This document shows, one piece after another, positions 17,855 to 26,732 of a stretch of 57,572 bases of DNA (positions within the stretch are counted from its first letter, which is position 1; each line of letters opens with the position of its first letter). Made by a program: the position numbers and the translations under genes. The stretch spans positions 1 to 57,572 of the forward strand of contig CACJBW010000006.1 in NCBI GenBank assembly GCA_902591775.1, written 5' to 3'. The stretch is from an uncultured Pelagibacteraceae bacterium (lineage in GTDB: Bacteria > Pseudomonadota > Alphaproteobacteria > Pelagibacterales > Pelagibacteraceae). Below the pieces are notes generated by a model that was given only the letters and a program-made list of their open reading frames with translations, was not told the DNA's origin and did no database searches.

Positions 17855-19157
17855 GCTTTCCAGAAGCACCTAAAGCTTGATCGAGATCTGCTATGATGTC
17901 ATCCGGATGTTCTATACCTATAGAAAGTCTAACATATCCTGGTGTAACACCAGCGGCTAGCAGCTCTTCTTCAGTCAATTGACTGTGCGTAGTTGTTGCT
18001 GGATGAATTGCTAAACTTCTTGCATCTCCAATATTTGCTACATGGTAAAACATTTTTAATGATTCAATAAATTTTTTACCTGCTTCAACTCCACCTTTAA
18101 CCTCGATACCCACAAGCGCTCCATTACCACCCTTCATATATTTTTTTGATCTTTCACCAATTTCACCTTTGTGAAGAGTGGGGTAGATAACTCTTTCCAC
18201 ATTCTTATGTTTTTGTAAAAATGCAACAGCTTTCTCTGCATTAGAACAATGTTGTTTCATTCTTAATGGCACAGTTTCTAGACCTTGAATTATTCCCCAT
18301 GCATTATCTGGTGCTAAGGGAGCTCCTAAATCTCTTAGCAGACATACTCTAGCTCTTACAGCAAATGAAACATTTGCACCTGTTAACTGTGGTACTACTT
18401 CACCCCATTTTGCTCCACCATAACTAGCATCTGGCTCATTAAATAATGGTTGTCTTTTTGGATCTTTTGTCCAGTCAAAATTACCACCATCTACAAGAGC
18501 TCCACCAATAACTGTTCCATGTCCTCCAATAAACTTAGTTAGTGAGTGAACTACAACAGCAGCCCCATGTTCTAATGGCTTACAAATTACTGGAGCTGCA
18601 GTATTATCCATAATTAATGGGATATTATGTTTTCTACCTATGTCAGAAACCTCTTTAATTGGAAATACCCTTAAGTAAGGATTAGGTAAAGTTTCTGCAT
18701 AGAAACATCTCGTTTTGTCATCAATTAATTTTTCAAAATTACTTGGGTCTGAAGGATCTGCATATCTACATTCAATGCCTAATTTTTTAAGCGTGTGTGT
18801 AAATAAATTAACTGTACCTCCATATAAATCAGTTGAGCTAATAAAGTTATCACCTGATTGACAAACATTCATTATTGCAAATGTTGATGCTGCTTGACCC
18901 GAACCAACTGTTACTGCTGCAAGACCGCCTTCAAGTGCTGCAACTCTTTTTTCAAGTACATCATTAGTTGGATTCATAATCCTTGTGTATATGTTTCCAA
19001 ATTCTTTCAGTGCAAATAAATTTGCAGCATGATCTGTATCATTAAATTGATATGACGTTGTTCTATATAGCGGTACTGCTACTGCTGTAGTAGCTGGATC
19101 ACTTCTGTAATCTCCACCATGTAAAGCTATTGTTTCTGGATTTTTATTTTTACTCAT
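17832..19157 (-). CDS. O-acetylhomoserine sulfhydrylase-type PLP enzyme (second copy)
   Basis: A 441-residue Cys/Met metabolism PLP enzyme. The N-terminus LHGGDYRSDPATTAVAVPLY, GSGQAASTFAI, and the Schiff-base lysine in VVHSLTKFIGGHG are all present, with the C-terminal DARSLAIHPATTTHSQL. The 430-440 length points to O-acetylhomoserine (thiol)-lyase rather than the shorter cystathionine gamma-synthases. It lies 62 bases after the alpha/beta hydrolase; that gap contains a 7-bp hairpin (TTGTATT/AATACAA) and the ribosome site GAAGGGG. Whether it uses sulfide, methanethiol or another nucleophile cannot be read. Confidence 0.88.
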   Translation of the reverse strand: MSKNKNPETIALHGGDYRSDPATTAVAVPLYRTTSYQFNDTDHAANLFALKEFGNIYTRIMNPTNDVLEKRVAALEGGLAAVTVGSGQAASTFAIMNVCQSGDNFISSTDLYGGTVNLFTHTLKKLGIECRYADPSDPSNFEKLIDDKTRCFYAETLPNPYLRVFPIKEVSDIGRKHNIPLIMDNTAAPVICKPLEHGAAVVVHSLTKFIGGHGTVIGGALVDGGNFDWTKDPKRQPLFNEPDASYGGAKWGEVVPQLTGANVSFAVRARVCLLRDLGAPLAPDNAWGIIQGLETVPLRMKQHCSNAEKAVAFLQKHKNVERVIYPTLHKGEIGERSKKYMKGGNGALVGIEVKGGVEAGKKFIESLKMFYHVANIGDARSLAIHPATTTHSQLTEEELLAAGVTPGYVRLSIGIEHPDDIIADLDQALGASGKPNLKAVS

Positions 19158-19219
19158 ATTTTCCCCTTCTGTTTAAAATTGTATTAAACTAAAATGAAAA
19201 AATACAATCAAGCATTAAT

Positions 19220-20038
19220 TTAACTTGATAATGGAGGATAATTAGTTGTTATAAATTTTTTGAGAACTGTTAAAACTCTATCAGCTTCTTCTAACAACAT
19301 CATATGTCCACAATTGTCAATAATATCAATTTGACTACCATCAATTAAAGAGGCAAGTTTTTTTCCTTCTTTAACAGGACACATTTTATCATCTGTTGCT
19401 AAAATTGAGAGGGTAGGACATTTTATTTTTTTAGCAGCATCAAATCCATTTTTATAATTATCACATGCTCTGAAATCTACTCCCAAAGTATTCTGTATTG
19501 TTCTTGATTTTGCTAACATAGTACCTGTATTTATATGGTATAAACCAGGAACTGGGTGGCCACCAAAATGGCCAGCAGGACCATGTGCCCAATCCATCAT
19601 TAAGTCTACAGCCTTTGGATCATTATTTTCAGCTAAGGAGAGTAATTCTGGATTCATTGGGATAGCACCTGCTCCACCCATTAGACTTAAAGACTTAATT
19701 TTTTCTGGGTATCGAGATGTACATTCTATTGTAACTAAACAACCTTGCGAATGTCCTACCAACGATGCCTCTTTATGACCGACAGCATCTATAACATCAT
19801 TTACCCAATCTGCCATTTCTTCGATCGATTTAAGACTTTCACCACTCGATAAACCATGTCCTGGTAGATCAACAGCCAAAGCGTTGTAACCATGAAAAGC
19901 AAAGTACCTCGTTTGAAGTACCCATGTCATATGTGTTAGCCCGCTACCATGTACAAATATAATTAATGGCTTTTTTTTATCAAAAGGTCTTCCACCAGTT
20001 GAGGCAAATACCTCATTGTTATTTACTTTAAATTTCAT
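19220..20038 (-). CDS. Alpha/beta-fold hydrolase
   Basis: A 272-residue serine hydrolase-fold protein. The oxyanion segment FVHGSGLTHMTW, nucleophile elbow LVGHSQGCL (Ser), acid in SILATDDKMCPV and His in DNCGHMMLLEE form a complete triad. It overlaps the upstream metY by 4 nt (ATGA), so translation is probably coupled. It is too short and too different to be a MetX homoserine acetyltransferase. The operon suggests a role in sulfur amino acid or thioester metabolism, but the substrate is unknown. Confidence 0.85.
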   Translation of the reverse strand: MKFKVNNNEVFASTGGRPFDKKKPLIIFVHGSGLTHMTWVLQTRYFAFHGYNALAVDLPGHGLSSGESLKSIEEMADWVNDVIDAVGHKEASLVGHSQGCLVTIECTSRYPEKIKSLSLMGGAGAIPMNPELLSLAENNDPKAVDLMMDWAHGPAGHFGGHPVPGLYHINTGTMLAKSRTIQNTLGVDFRACDNYKNGFDAAKKIKCPTLSILATDDKMCPVKEGKKLASLIDGSQIDIIDNCGHMMLLEEADRVLTVLKKFITTNYPPLSS

Positions 20039-21366
20039 TGATTTGAGACAAGTCTTGGTTTTCTTGCGGCCCTAAAACCAATCTCGAAATCATTTTTTAT
20101 GTCATCGATGTCTTCTATACCAACGGATAACCTAATCATGTCATGTGATAATCCAGCAAACTTTAAAGTAGCCTCGTCCATTTGTGAATGTGTTCCAGAT
20201 GCAGGATGTATTACCAAAGTTCTCGTGTCACCGACATTTGCCAAATGTGATGCTAATTTAACATTATTTATAAATGCAACACCAGCATCTTTTCCACCTT
20301 TAATACCAAATGCAATCATTGAACCTCTTCCATTAGGTAAAAGTTTTTTTGCTAATTCATGATCTGGGTGATCTGGGACACTTGGATGAGATACCCATGC
20401 AACACTCTCATGGTTAGATAAATATTTAACCATTTCCTCAGCATTTGAACAATGTTTTTTCATTCTTACAGATAAAGTTTCTATACCTTGTAAAACATTC
20501 CATGCGTTTTGTGGACTCAAACAAGGACCAAAGTCTCTCATACCCTCAGCTCTAGCTTTCATGGTAAAAGCTGTAGGACCAAATTCCTCTGCAAAAGATA
20601 AACCATGATATCCTTCATATGGTTTAGTCATTGTTGGAAATTTATCATTTTGCATCCAATCAAATTTTCCACCTTCAACTAATATTCCTGCCATTGAAGA
20701 TCCATGACCTGCCATCCATTTTGTTAAAGAGTGTATTACTATGTCAGCACCATGTTCAAAAGGTTTACATAAATATGGAGTTTGATAAGTAGCATCAACC
20801 ATTAATGGAATTCCAGCATCATGTGCAATTTTAGCAATCTCAGGCATGTTCATTATTTCATTGCCTGGATTTCCAACTAATTCTCCAAAAATTCCTTTAG
20901 TGTTCTTTTGTATTGCTTTTTTAAAACCTTCTGTGTCTCTTGGTTTAACAAAAGTGCATTTAATTCCAAATTTTGGCAGTGTAAGTCTAAACAGATTTAC
21001 CGTCCCTCCGTAAAGTTGAGACGACACTACTAAATGATCACCAGCTTCACATAAAGTCATTACAGTTAAAAAAATAGCACTCATTCCAGATGAGGTAGCA
21101 AGGGCTGCTGTTCCACCTTCTAAAGATGCAACTCTTTCCTCTAATACTCCTACTGTAGGATTTGAAATTCTACTATAAATGTGCCCACCTCTTTCCAAGT
21201 TAAAAAGAGCTGCTGCATGATCTACATCATCAAATAAGTAAGAAGTTGTTTGATAAATTGGAACTTGTCTTGAACCTGCATTTTTGTGAGGCTGATAACC
21301 TGCGTGCAAACTCAGAGTATCAAATTTGTATGTATTAGGTTTTAATTCTTTTTTTTTATCACTCAT
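20035..21366 (-). CDS. metY: O-acetylhomoserine sulfhydrylase
   Basis: A 443-residue PLP enzyme making homocysteine from O-acetylhomoserine and sulfide (the family reaction). Signatures are LSLHAGYQPHKNAGSRQVPI, the PLP lysine in VIHSLTKWMAGHGSS and DTRTLVIHPASGTHSQM. It is the first gene of a three-gene minus-strand operon. It starts just after a strong ribosome site, AAAGGAG, that is itself paired in the leader pseudoknot, so translation control by S-adenosylmethionine is likely. It is clearly paralogous to the third gene of the operon. Confidence 0.9.
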   Translation of the reverse strand: MSDKKKELKPNTYKFDTLSLHAGYQPHKNAGSRQVPIYQTTSYLFDDVDHAAALFNLERGGHIYSRISNPTVGVLEERVASLEGGTAALATSSGMSAIFLTVMTLCEAGDHLVVSSQLYGGTVNLFRLTLPKFGIKCTFVKPRDTEGFKKAIQKNTKGIFGELVGNPGNEIMNMPEIAKIAHDAGIPLMVDATYQTPYLCKPFEHGADIVIHSLTKWMAGHGSSMAGILVEGGKFDWMQNDKFPTMTKPYEGYHGLSFAEEFGPTAFTMKARAEGMRDFGPCLSPQNAWNVLQGIETLSVRMKKHCSNAEEMVKYLSNHESVAWVSHPSVPDHPDHELAKKLLPNGRGSMIAFGIKGGKDAGVAFINNVKLASHLANVGDTRTLVIHPASGTHSQMDEATLKFAGLSHDMIRLSVGIEDIDDIKNDFEIGFRAARKPRLVSNQ

Positions 21367-21370
21367 TAGG

Positions 21371-21437
21371 CTCCTTTAATTTATAATTTTATGAATTCGT
21401 TTTTAAAGGCTCTATTATTACTAATAAATGGTCATAA
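21371..21437 (-). promoter_or_regulatory. Candidate SAM-V/SAM-II-like riboswitch (H-type pseudoknot)
   Basis: Read on the minus strand, four segments occur in pseudoknot order: TTATGA (21437-21432), CCTTTAA (21409-21403), TCATAA (21394-21389) and TTAAAGG (21379-21373). The first pairs with the third (6 bp) and the second with the fourth (7 bp), with an A/T-rich third loop. The last strand contains the ribosome site AAAGGAG of metY, so pairing would block translation. SAM-V riboswitches with this topology are known upstream of metY in marine SAR11 relatives. Identity as SAM-V is inferred from topology, gene and lineage, not from an alignment. Confidence 0.6.
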
Positions 21438-21473
21438 TTCAATCAACCATTCACTCCAATTAAATATAATAAA

Positions 21474-21502
21474 TTGACAATATAAGTAATTATAAGTATT
21501 AA
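21474..21502 (+). promoter_or_regulatory. Putative promoter of rplM-rpsI
   Basis: TTGACA at 21474-21479 and TATTAA at 21497-21502 are separated by 17 bases. Transcription would start only about 3-6 bases before the rplM ATG at 21513, and no ribosome site is visible, so the mRNA may be leaderless. Confidence 0.5.
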
Positions 21503-21512
21503 TCCCGCATTC

Positions 21513-21971
21513 ATGACAAAATTTGTTAAAAAAGATGAGATAAATAGCGAGTGGTTTGAAATCGATGCAACAGGAGCAGTCGTAGGTAGAATTGCAACAA
21601 TTATATCAAAAATCATAAGAGGAAAGAATAAAACTACTTTTACACCACATATGGATCACGGCGACTTTGTAGTTGTTAAAAATGTGGATCAAATAAAATT
21701 TACCGGTAATAAATTTCAAAATAAAAAATATTATAGACACACAGGTTATCCTGGTGGAATTAAGGAAATAACTCCTGAAAAATTAATTGAGAAAAAACCA
21801 GAGGAAGTATTAAAACTTGCAGTTAAAAGAATGTTGCCATCAGGTGCTTTGGCAAAGAAACAATTATCAAAACTTAAAATATACTCTGGTCAAGATCATC
21901 CTCATAGTGCTCAAAATCCAAAGATTATAGATATAAGTAAACTTAATGAAAAAAATTTAGTAAGAAATTAA
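21513..21971 (+). CDS. rplM: 50S ribosomal protein L13
   Basis: A 152-residue ribosomal protein. The L13 core is clear: WFEIDATGAVVGRIAT, HMDHGDFVVVKN, YYRHTGYPGGIKEIT, VKRMLPSGALAKKQLSKLKIYSG and HPHSAQNP. rpsI follows after one base, the standard pairing. The start is the first ATG; see the promoter entry for the near-absence of a leader. Confidence 0.97.
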   Translation: MTKFVKKDEINSEWFEIDATGAVVGRIATIISKIIRGKNKTTFTPHMDHGDFVVVKNVDQIKFTGNKFQNKKYYRHTGYPGGIKEITPEKLIEKKPEEVLKLAVKRMLPSGALAKKQLSKLKIYSGQDHPHSAQNPKIIDISKLNEKNLVRN

Positions 21972-21972
21972 T

Positions 21973-22404
21973 ATGGAAACTAATCAAAGAATTTCTACCA
22001 AAGTAAAATTAGATTTCAAGGATAGCAAGTATGCAACAGGTAGAAGAAAAAAATCTGTTGCTAAAGTTTGGTTAAAAAAAGGTACTGGTAAATTTTATGT
22101 TAATGGCAAATCTTTAGATGATTATTTTCCAAGAGCAAATCATAAAATGCAAATCTTAAGACCTTTTGAAATTATTAATCAATCAACAGATTATGACGTT
22201 AGATCAAGTGTAGTAGGTGGAGGACAAACCGGTCAAGCAGGTGCTTTAGTTCACGGAATTTCAAGAGCTTTATTAAAATTTGATGAAACTCTAAAATCAA
22301 CACTTCGTAAGGAAAAATTAACTACTAGAGATTCAAGATCTGTTGAGAGAAAAAAACCTGGTAGAGCAAAAGCAAGAAGAAGCTTTCAATTCTCTAAAAG
22401 ATAA
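21973..22404 (+). CDS. rpsI: 30S ribosomal protein S9
   Basis: A 143-residue protein with YATGRRKKSVAKVWLKKGTG, VVGGGQTGQAGALVHGISRALL and the C-terminal KKPGRAKARRSFQFSKR tail that reaches the P-site tRNA. Length is normal for the branch with a short N-terminal extension. It is co-transcribed with rplM. Confidence 0.97.
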   Translation: METNQRISTKVKLDFKDSKYATGRRKKSVAKVWLKKGTGKFYVNGKSLDDYFPRANHKMQILRPFEIINQSTDYDVRSSVVGGGQTGQAGALVHGISRALLKFDETLKSTLRKEKLTTRDSRSVERKKPGRAKARRSFQFSKR

Positions 22405-22437
22405 TTTCTTTTTAGATTTCAACTGTTATATTAATTT

Positions 22438-23463
22438 ATGGACAAGAAAAATGTTCTTATATGTGGTGCCACTGGTTATATAGGATTACAACTAACTAAA
22501 CTTTTATGTAAACACAAAAAAATTAATATTAAATATTTGTGTGGAAGTACTTCTGTTGGAAAAAAAATTGAATTTTATGAAAAAGAATTAAAAAATTATA
22601 AATTACCTAAAATATCAAAATTCAAAAAAGAATATTTATCAGATGTTGATATAATATTTACAGCATTACCAAATGGTGAGGCTCAATCAATTTCAAAATT
22701 TTTAAATAAAAAAAATTTACTAATAGATCTGGCAGCAGATTTCAGACTTAATAATAAAAAAGATTATGAAAAATGGTACAAAACTAAACATAAAGCATTA
22801 AATCAAATTAAAAAAAGTATTTACGCTATACCTGAAATTAGCGGTAAATTAGTTAAAAAATTTCCAATAATATCTTGTCCGGGTTGTTATCCTACATCTG
22901 TGTTAATTCCATTAATTCCATTAATAAAAAAAAACTTAATAAATAATAAAACAATTATTATTGACTCAAAATCCGGCTATTCTGGAGCTGGCAGAAATGT
23001 GCATAAAAAATATAAAGATAAAAATTTATATGAGTCTTTAAGTGCTTATGGTTTGGCAAATCATAGGCATAATGTTGAGATACAACAAGAGCTCGATTTA
23101 CAAACAGGAAAAAAGAATAAATTTCATTTTACACCACATCTTACACCAATGTTCAGAGGAATTTTAAGCACTATCTATATTGATATAAAAAAGAATATTA
23201 ACATAAATAAAATTATTAAAGTTCTTAAAGTTCATTACAAGAATCATAAATTTATAAAAGTTGTCAAAATAAATACGTTCTTGAGCACTAATGATGTGAT
23301 CAACACTAACAATTGCTTAATTTCTGTATGTAAAAGCAAATATAAAGACAAAATAATAATATTGTCTGTAATTGATAATTTGATTAAAGGTGGAGGAGGA
23401 CAAGCAGTACAAAATATGAATAATTATTATGACTTTAATGAGAGTGATGGACTGAATGTATAA
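22438..23463 (+). CDS. argC: N-acetyl-gamma-glutamyl-phosphate reductase
   Basis: A 341-residue NADPH-dependent reductase, third step of arginine synthesis. The nucleotide fold begins ICGATGYIGLQL; the catalytic cysteine is in SCPGCYPTS (about 149); SKSGYSGAGRN and FTPHLTPMFRG are conserved; the end GGGGQAVQNMN is typical. In the alphaproteobacterial neighbourhood rpsI-argC is common. It overlaps the next small gene by 8 nt. Confidence 0.95.
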   Translation: MDKKNVLICGATGYIGLQLTKLLCKHKKINIKYLCGSTSVGKKIEFYEKELKNYKLPKISKFKKEYLSDVDIIFTALPNGEAQSISKFLNKKNLLIDLAADFRLNNKKDYEKWYKTKHKALNQIKKSIYAIPEISGKLVKKFPIISCPGCYPTSVLIPLIPLIKKNLINNKTIIIDSKSGYSGAGRNVHKKYKDKNLYESLSAYGLANHRHNVEIQQELDLQTGKKNKFHFTPHLTPMFRGILSTIYIDIKKNININKIIKVLKVHYKNHKFIKVVKINTFLSTNDVINTNNCLISVCKSKYKDKIIILSVIDNLIKGGGGQAVQNMNNYYDFNESDGLNV

Positions 23464-23662
23464 ATTTTTTATTGTAATTTTAATAGTATTTTCTTTATCA
23501 CATTGCTCGATAAATCCTTTTGATACAATAAGAAATATAGATGGTGAAAAAAAAGACAATACAACTCCAAAATTTAATTTTAATAAAGAAACTTCTTTTG
23601 ACGAATTTAAAAAAAATATTATTAAATATGGTAATTTAAGTGACTTTCCAAAATTAGATTGA
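23456..23662 (+). CDS. Small lipoprotein of unknown function
   Basis: A 68-residue protein with a hydrophobic N-terminus and a lipobox LSHCS (Cys 17), followed by a polar, Lys/Asn-rich 50-residue tail with no recognisable domain. It overlaps argC by 8 nt and is followed four bases later by homoserine dehydrogenase, so it is in the operon. Coding is supported by the coupled start and the tight fit between two real genes. Function unknown. Confidence 0.65.
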   Translation: MYKFFIVILIVFSLSHCSINPFDTIRNIDGEKKDNTTPKFNFNKETSFDEFKKNIIKYGNLSDFPKLD

Positions 23663-23666
23663 TTAA

Positions 23667-24956
23667 ATGAAGAAGAATATAAATATTGCTGTTATAGGAC
23701 TTGGTCAAATTGGTTCGTATGTTCTAAACGAGTTAAATACAAAAAAAAAAGATATAGAAACTAAAACTGGAAAGAAAATAAAGGTTATTGCTATATCTGC
23801 TAAAAATAAAAATAAGAAAAGAAAATTTAAAATTAATAAGAAAATTTTTTATTTAAATCCTCTAGATATTTTGAAGATTAAAAACTTAGATATAGTAATC
23901 GAAGCTATAGGTTTATCAGATGGTATTTCAAAAAAAATTATTGAGACAGCTCTTAAAAATAAAATTCACGTTATAACTCCAAATAAAGCATTAATTTCAA
24001 AACATGGTGATAAACTGGGAGAATTAGCTGAAAAAAATAAAGTTAACTTAGAATTTGAGGCATCTGTTGCTGGTGGTATTCCTATTGTAAGAACAATCAA
24101 AGAAGGTTTGGCTACAAATAAAATCACAAAAGTTTATGGTATTCTTAATGGCACTTGCAATTATATCATGTCAGAAATGGAGAGAACTAAAGATAGTTTC
24201 AAAAATGTTCTGAAGATGGCGCAAAAACTAGGTTATGCTGAACCTGGAAATTCAAAATTAGATCTTAACGGTTATGATGCGTTAGCTAAAATAAAAATTT
24301 TGACATCATTAGCTTTCAATATGAAAATTTCAAAATCCAAATGTTTAATGGAAGGTATTGAAAATATCGATTACGCAGATATTAAAATTGCTGATCAGTT
24401 AGATTTTAGAATAAAATTATTAGGTATAACTGAGACTATAAATAATAGTATTTTTGAAAGAGTTCACCCATGTTTAGTTAAAAAAGATTCTTACATAGGA
24501 AATGTAGATGGCGTGATGAATGCTGTTATATTAAATGGTTCACCTATTGGAGAATCTGTATTACAAGGGGAGGGGGCTGGACCAGGGCCAACATCCTCTG
24601 CTTTGATGTCTGACCTTTTATCTATATTGAGAGGAAATATAAAATATCCCTTTGGTATTTCTAAAAATAAAAGATTAAAACCTAAAATATTTAATAAAGA
24701 CCAATCATCAAATTCTCTTTATGTAAGATTAGAAGTTAAAGATAAGCCTGGCGTTTTATCTTCTATAACAAGGATTTTGGCGAAGTATAAAATCTCTATT
24801 CAAAGATTAATACAAATACCTGATCATAAAAGTAAGACAGCTTCAATTGTTCTTATTACTCATAATGCAAATGAATTAGACGCTCAAAAATGTATTAAAT
24901 CATTTAAATTAAATAAAAGTATTATTAAAAATCCTGTTCTTATTCGATTATTTTAA
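23667..24956 (+). CDS. hom: Homoserine dehydrogenase
   Basis: A 429-residue NAD(P)H-dependent enzyme reducing aspartate semialdehyde to homoserine, feeding threonine and methionine. The Rossmann motif GLGQIGSYV is near residue 10. The catalytic block VTPNKALISKHG reads ITPNKALISKHG, then ASVAGGIPIVRTI, GILNGTCNYIMSEM and GYAEPGNSKLDLNGYDALAKI. A C-terminal ACT domain (about 345-425, VKDKPGVLSSITRILAKY) suggests feedback control by threonine. The product is the precursor for the metY operon 2.5 kb upstream. Confidence 0.95.
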   Translation: MKKNINIAVIGLGQIGSYVLNELNTKKKDIETKTGKKIKVIAISAKNKNKKRKFKINKKIFYLNPLDILKIKNLDIVIEAIGLSDGISKKIIETALKNKIHVITPNKALISKHGDKLGELAEKNKVNLEFEASVAGGIPIVRTIKEGLATNKITKVYGILNGTCNYIMSEMERTKDSFKNVLKMAQKLGYAEPGNSKLDLNGYDALAKIKILTSLAFNMKISKSKCLMEGIENIDYADIKIADQLDFRIKLLGITETINNSIFERVHPCLVKKDSYIGNVDGVMNAVILNGSPIGESVLQGEGAGPGPTSSALMSDLLSILRGNIKYPFGISKNKRLKPKIFNKDQSSNSLYVRLEVKDKPGVLSSITRILAKYKISIQRLIQIPDHKSKTASIVLITHNANELDAQKCIKSFKLNKSIIKNPVLIRLF

Positions 24957-25855
24957 TGGAACTTTATATAAAATTATTTGAAGTTCTTTTTCCAGTTTTT
25001 TTTATAGTTGGTATCGGATATTTTTTAGGTAAAAAAAATCCAAATTTTGATACATCATTTATAACTACTTATTCTGCTAATTTTGGAACGCCATCTATAG
25101 TAATATTCTCTATTTCAGCAAGCGGTGTAACATTTGCAATGTTTTCAGAGTATTTTTTATATGCAGTAATTCTTTTATCCTCTTTTTTAATTGTTGGGCT
25201 AATTTTTTTAATTTTGATGAAGAAAGATTATTTGAGAGAACTACCGACATTTTTTTTACCCAATACAGGCAATATGGGTATTCCAATATGCTTGTTTGCA
25301 TATGGTAAATTGGGTATGGGTATTGCGGCAGCTATATCTTCTTTGGTCGTTCTTCTTCATTTTACTCTTAATATTTTTTTAGCTAAACGTGAGTTTGATT
25401 TAAAGGTTATAATAAAAAGTCCATCATTTTATGCAATAATTGCTACCATTATTTTCCTATATTACGAAATACCTTTGCCAATATTTTTATTGAATACTGT
25501 TATGCTTCTTGCTTATGGAATGATAGTAATGATTTTAATGTCTCTAGGTGTTTCATTAACACAAATGAAAGTTTTTTCCTTTAAGGATGCTTTAATTACA
25601 TCTACCGGAAGAGTTATTATAGGGCCACTAATTGGTTTTTCGCTGATCTCTTTTTTTAATCTATCTGGGTTTGCTGCTGGTGTTCTTTTAATTCAGTCAT
25701 CTATGCCAAGTGCAATACTTTGTTATCTTGTTGCTTCAATGTATTCGCCTAAGGAAATTGTTGATAACATATCTAGCACAATAGTTATTTCAACTTTAAT
25801 GTCTCTCGTAACGGTGCCCATAACAGTATTCTTTGCTTTAAAATACTTTAATTAA
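24956..25855 (+). CDS. AEC-family permease
   Basis: A 299-residue membrane protein of about ten helices in the auxin efflux carrier/AEC fold. Features are the N-terminal PVFFIVGIGYFLGKK, the PNTGNMGIPICLFAYG segment containing the conserved N-x-G-x-x-G-x-P element, and QSSMPSAILCYLVASMY near the end. Substrates in bacteria include organic acids and are not predictable here. It overlaps hom by one base. Confidence 0.85.
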   Translation: MELYIKLFEVLFPVFFIVGIGYFLGKKNPNFDTSFITTYSANFGTPSIVIFSISASGVTFAMFSEYFLYAVILLSSFLIVGLIFLILMKKDYLRELPTFFLPNTGNMGIPICLFAYGKLGMGIAAAISSLVVLLHFTLNIFLAKREFDLKVIIKSPSFYAIIATIIFLYYEIPLPIFLLNTVMLLAYGMIVMILMSLGVSLTQMKVFSFKDALITSTGRVIIGPLIGFSLISFFNLSGFAAGVLLIQSSMPSAILCYLVASMYSPKEIVDNISSTIVISTLMSLVTVPITVFFALKYFN

Positions 25856-25871
25856 GAGATAAGATTTTCAT

Positions 25872-26732
25872 ATGAAAGCTGTTATTCTCAATGCATCAGC
25901 TTGGATGATTGTTCCATTTATGGATGCTTTGGCAAAATATTTAAGTTCATCTATGGATGTTTTGCAAATTACTTGGGCTAGATACTTTTTTACAGTTGTC
26001 TTTGCTCTTTCAATAATGCTTTTTTTTGATAGAAAATCTTTGGTTTGGAGTAAAAAACCTATGCTTCAATTGATAAGAGGGCTGATATTTGTATTTTCCA
26101 CATATTTATTTTTTTTTGCAATATCTGAGATTTCATTACCTAAAGCTTTGACTTTAGCATTTGTTGCCCCAATTTGTGTGACTGCAATGTCGCCTTTTTT
26201 TTTAAAAGAAAAAGTAGGTTTAAGAAGATGGACGGCAGTATCGCTCGGTTTTATAGGGACTCTAATTGTTATTAGACCTGGTTTTATAGAGATCAATTTA
26301 GCTACATTAGCTGCATTAGGAAATGGTATTTGTTACGGATTTTACTTAATTATTACAAGAAAATTAAGCACATCTGATAACTCTCTGTTAACGTTACTAT
26401 TTGCTGGCACAGTAGGGACTATTATCATGTCTTTATTTATGCCCGGTGTTTGGATACAGCCATCAAATAGTCAGTGGATTATGATGGTTTTAATTGGCTT
26501 CATAGCAGCTATTGCCCATCTTTTTATCATTTTGTCTCTCAAATACGCTGATGCTTCTAAATTAGCTCCCCTAGGCTATACTGAAATTATTACTAATATT
26601 TTAATAAGTTATTATATATTTCAAGAGTTGCCCGATAATTGGACATATTTAGGTCTTTCTATATTAGTCTTTTGTGGTATTTATATATCTAGAAGAGAGT
26701 ATTATCTATCAAGACTTTATATAGGTAAGTAA
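25872..26732 (+). CDS. EamA/DMT-family permease
   Basis: A 286-residue, ten-helix protein with two EamA repeats. Typical segments are FMDALAKYLSSSMDVLQITWARY, LIRGLIFVFSTYLFFFAI and FLKEKVGLRRWTAVSLGFIG, and in the second repeat LSLKYADASKLAPLGYTEI. It is a different branch from the RarD protein at the window start. The substrate is unknown. It is the last core-like gene before the accessory region. Confidence 0.87.
   Translation: MKAVILNASAWMIVPFMDALAKYLSSSMDVLQITWARYFFTVVFALSIMLFFDRKSLVWSKKPMLQLIRGLIFVFSTYLFFFAISEISLPKALTLAFVAPICVTAMSPFFLKEKVGLRRWTAVSLGFIGTLIVIRPGFIEINLATLAALGNGICYGFYLIITRKLSTSDNSLLTLLFAGTVGTIIMSLFMPGVWIQPSNSQWIMMVLIGFIAAIAHLFIILSLKYADASKLAPLGYTEIITNILISYYIFQELPDNWTYLGLSILVFCGIYISRREYYLSRLYIGK

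Noticed and set aside
19158..19219. Second SAM riboswitch before the second sulfhydrylase gene
   Set aside because: Only one 7-bp hairpin (TTGTATT/AATACAA) is visible; no pseudoknot partner and the ribosome site is not paired.
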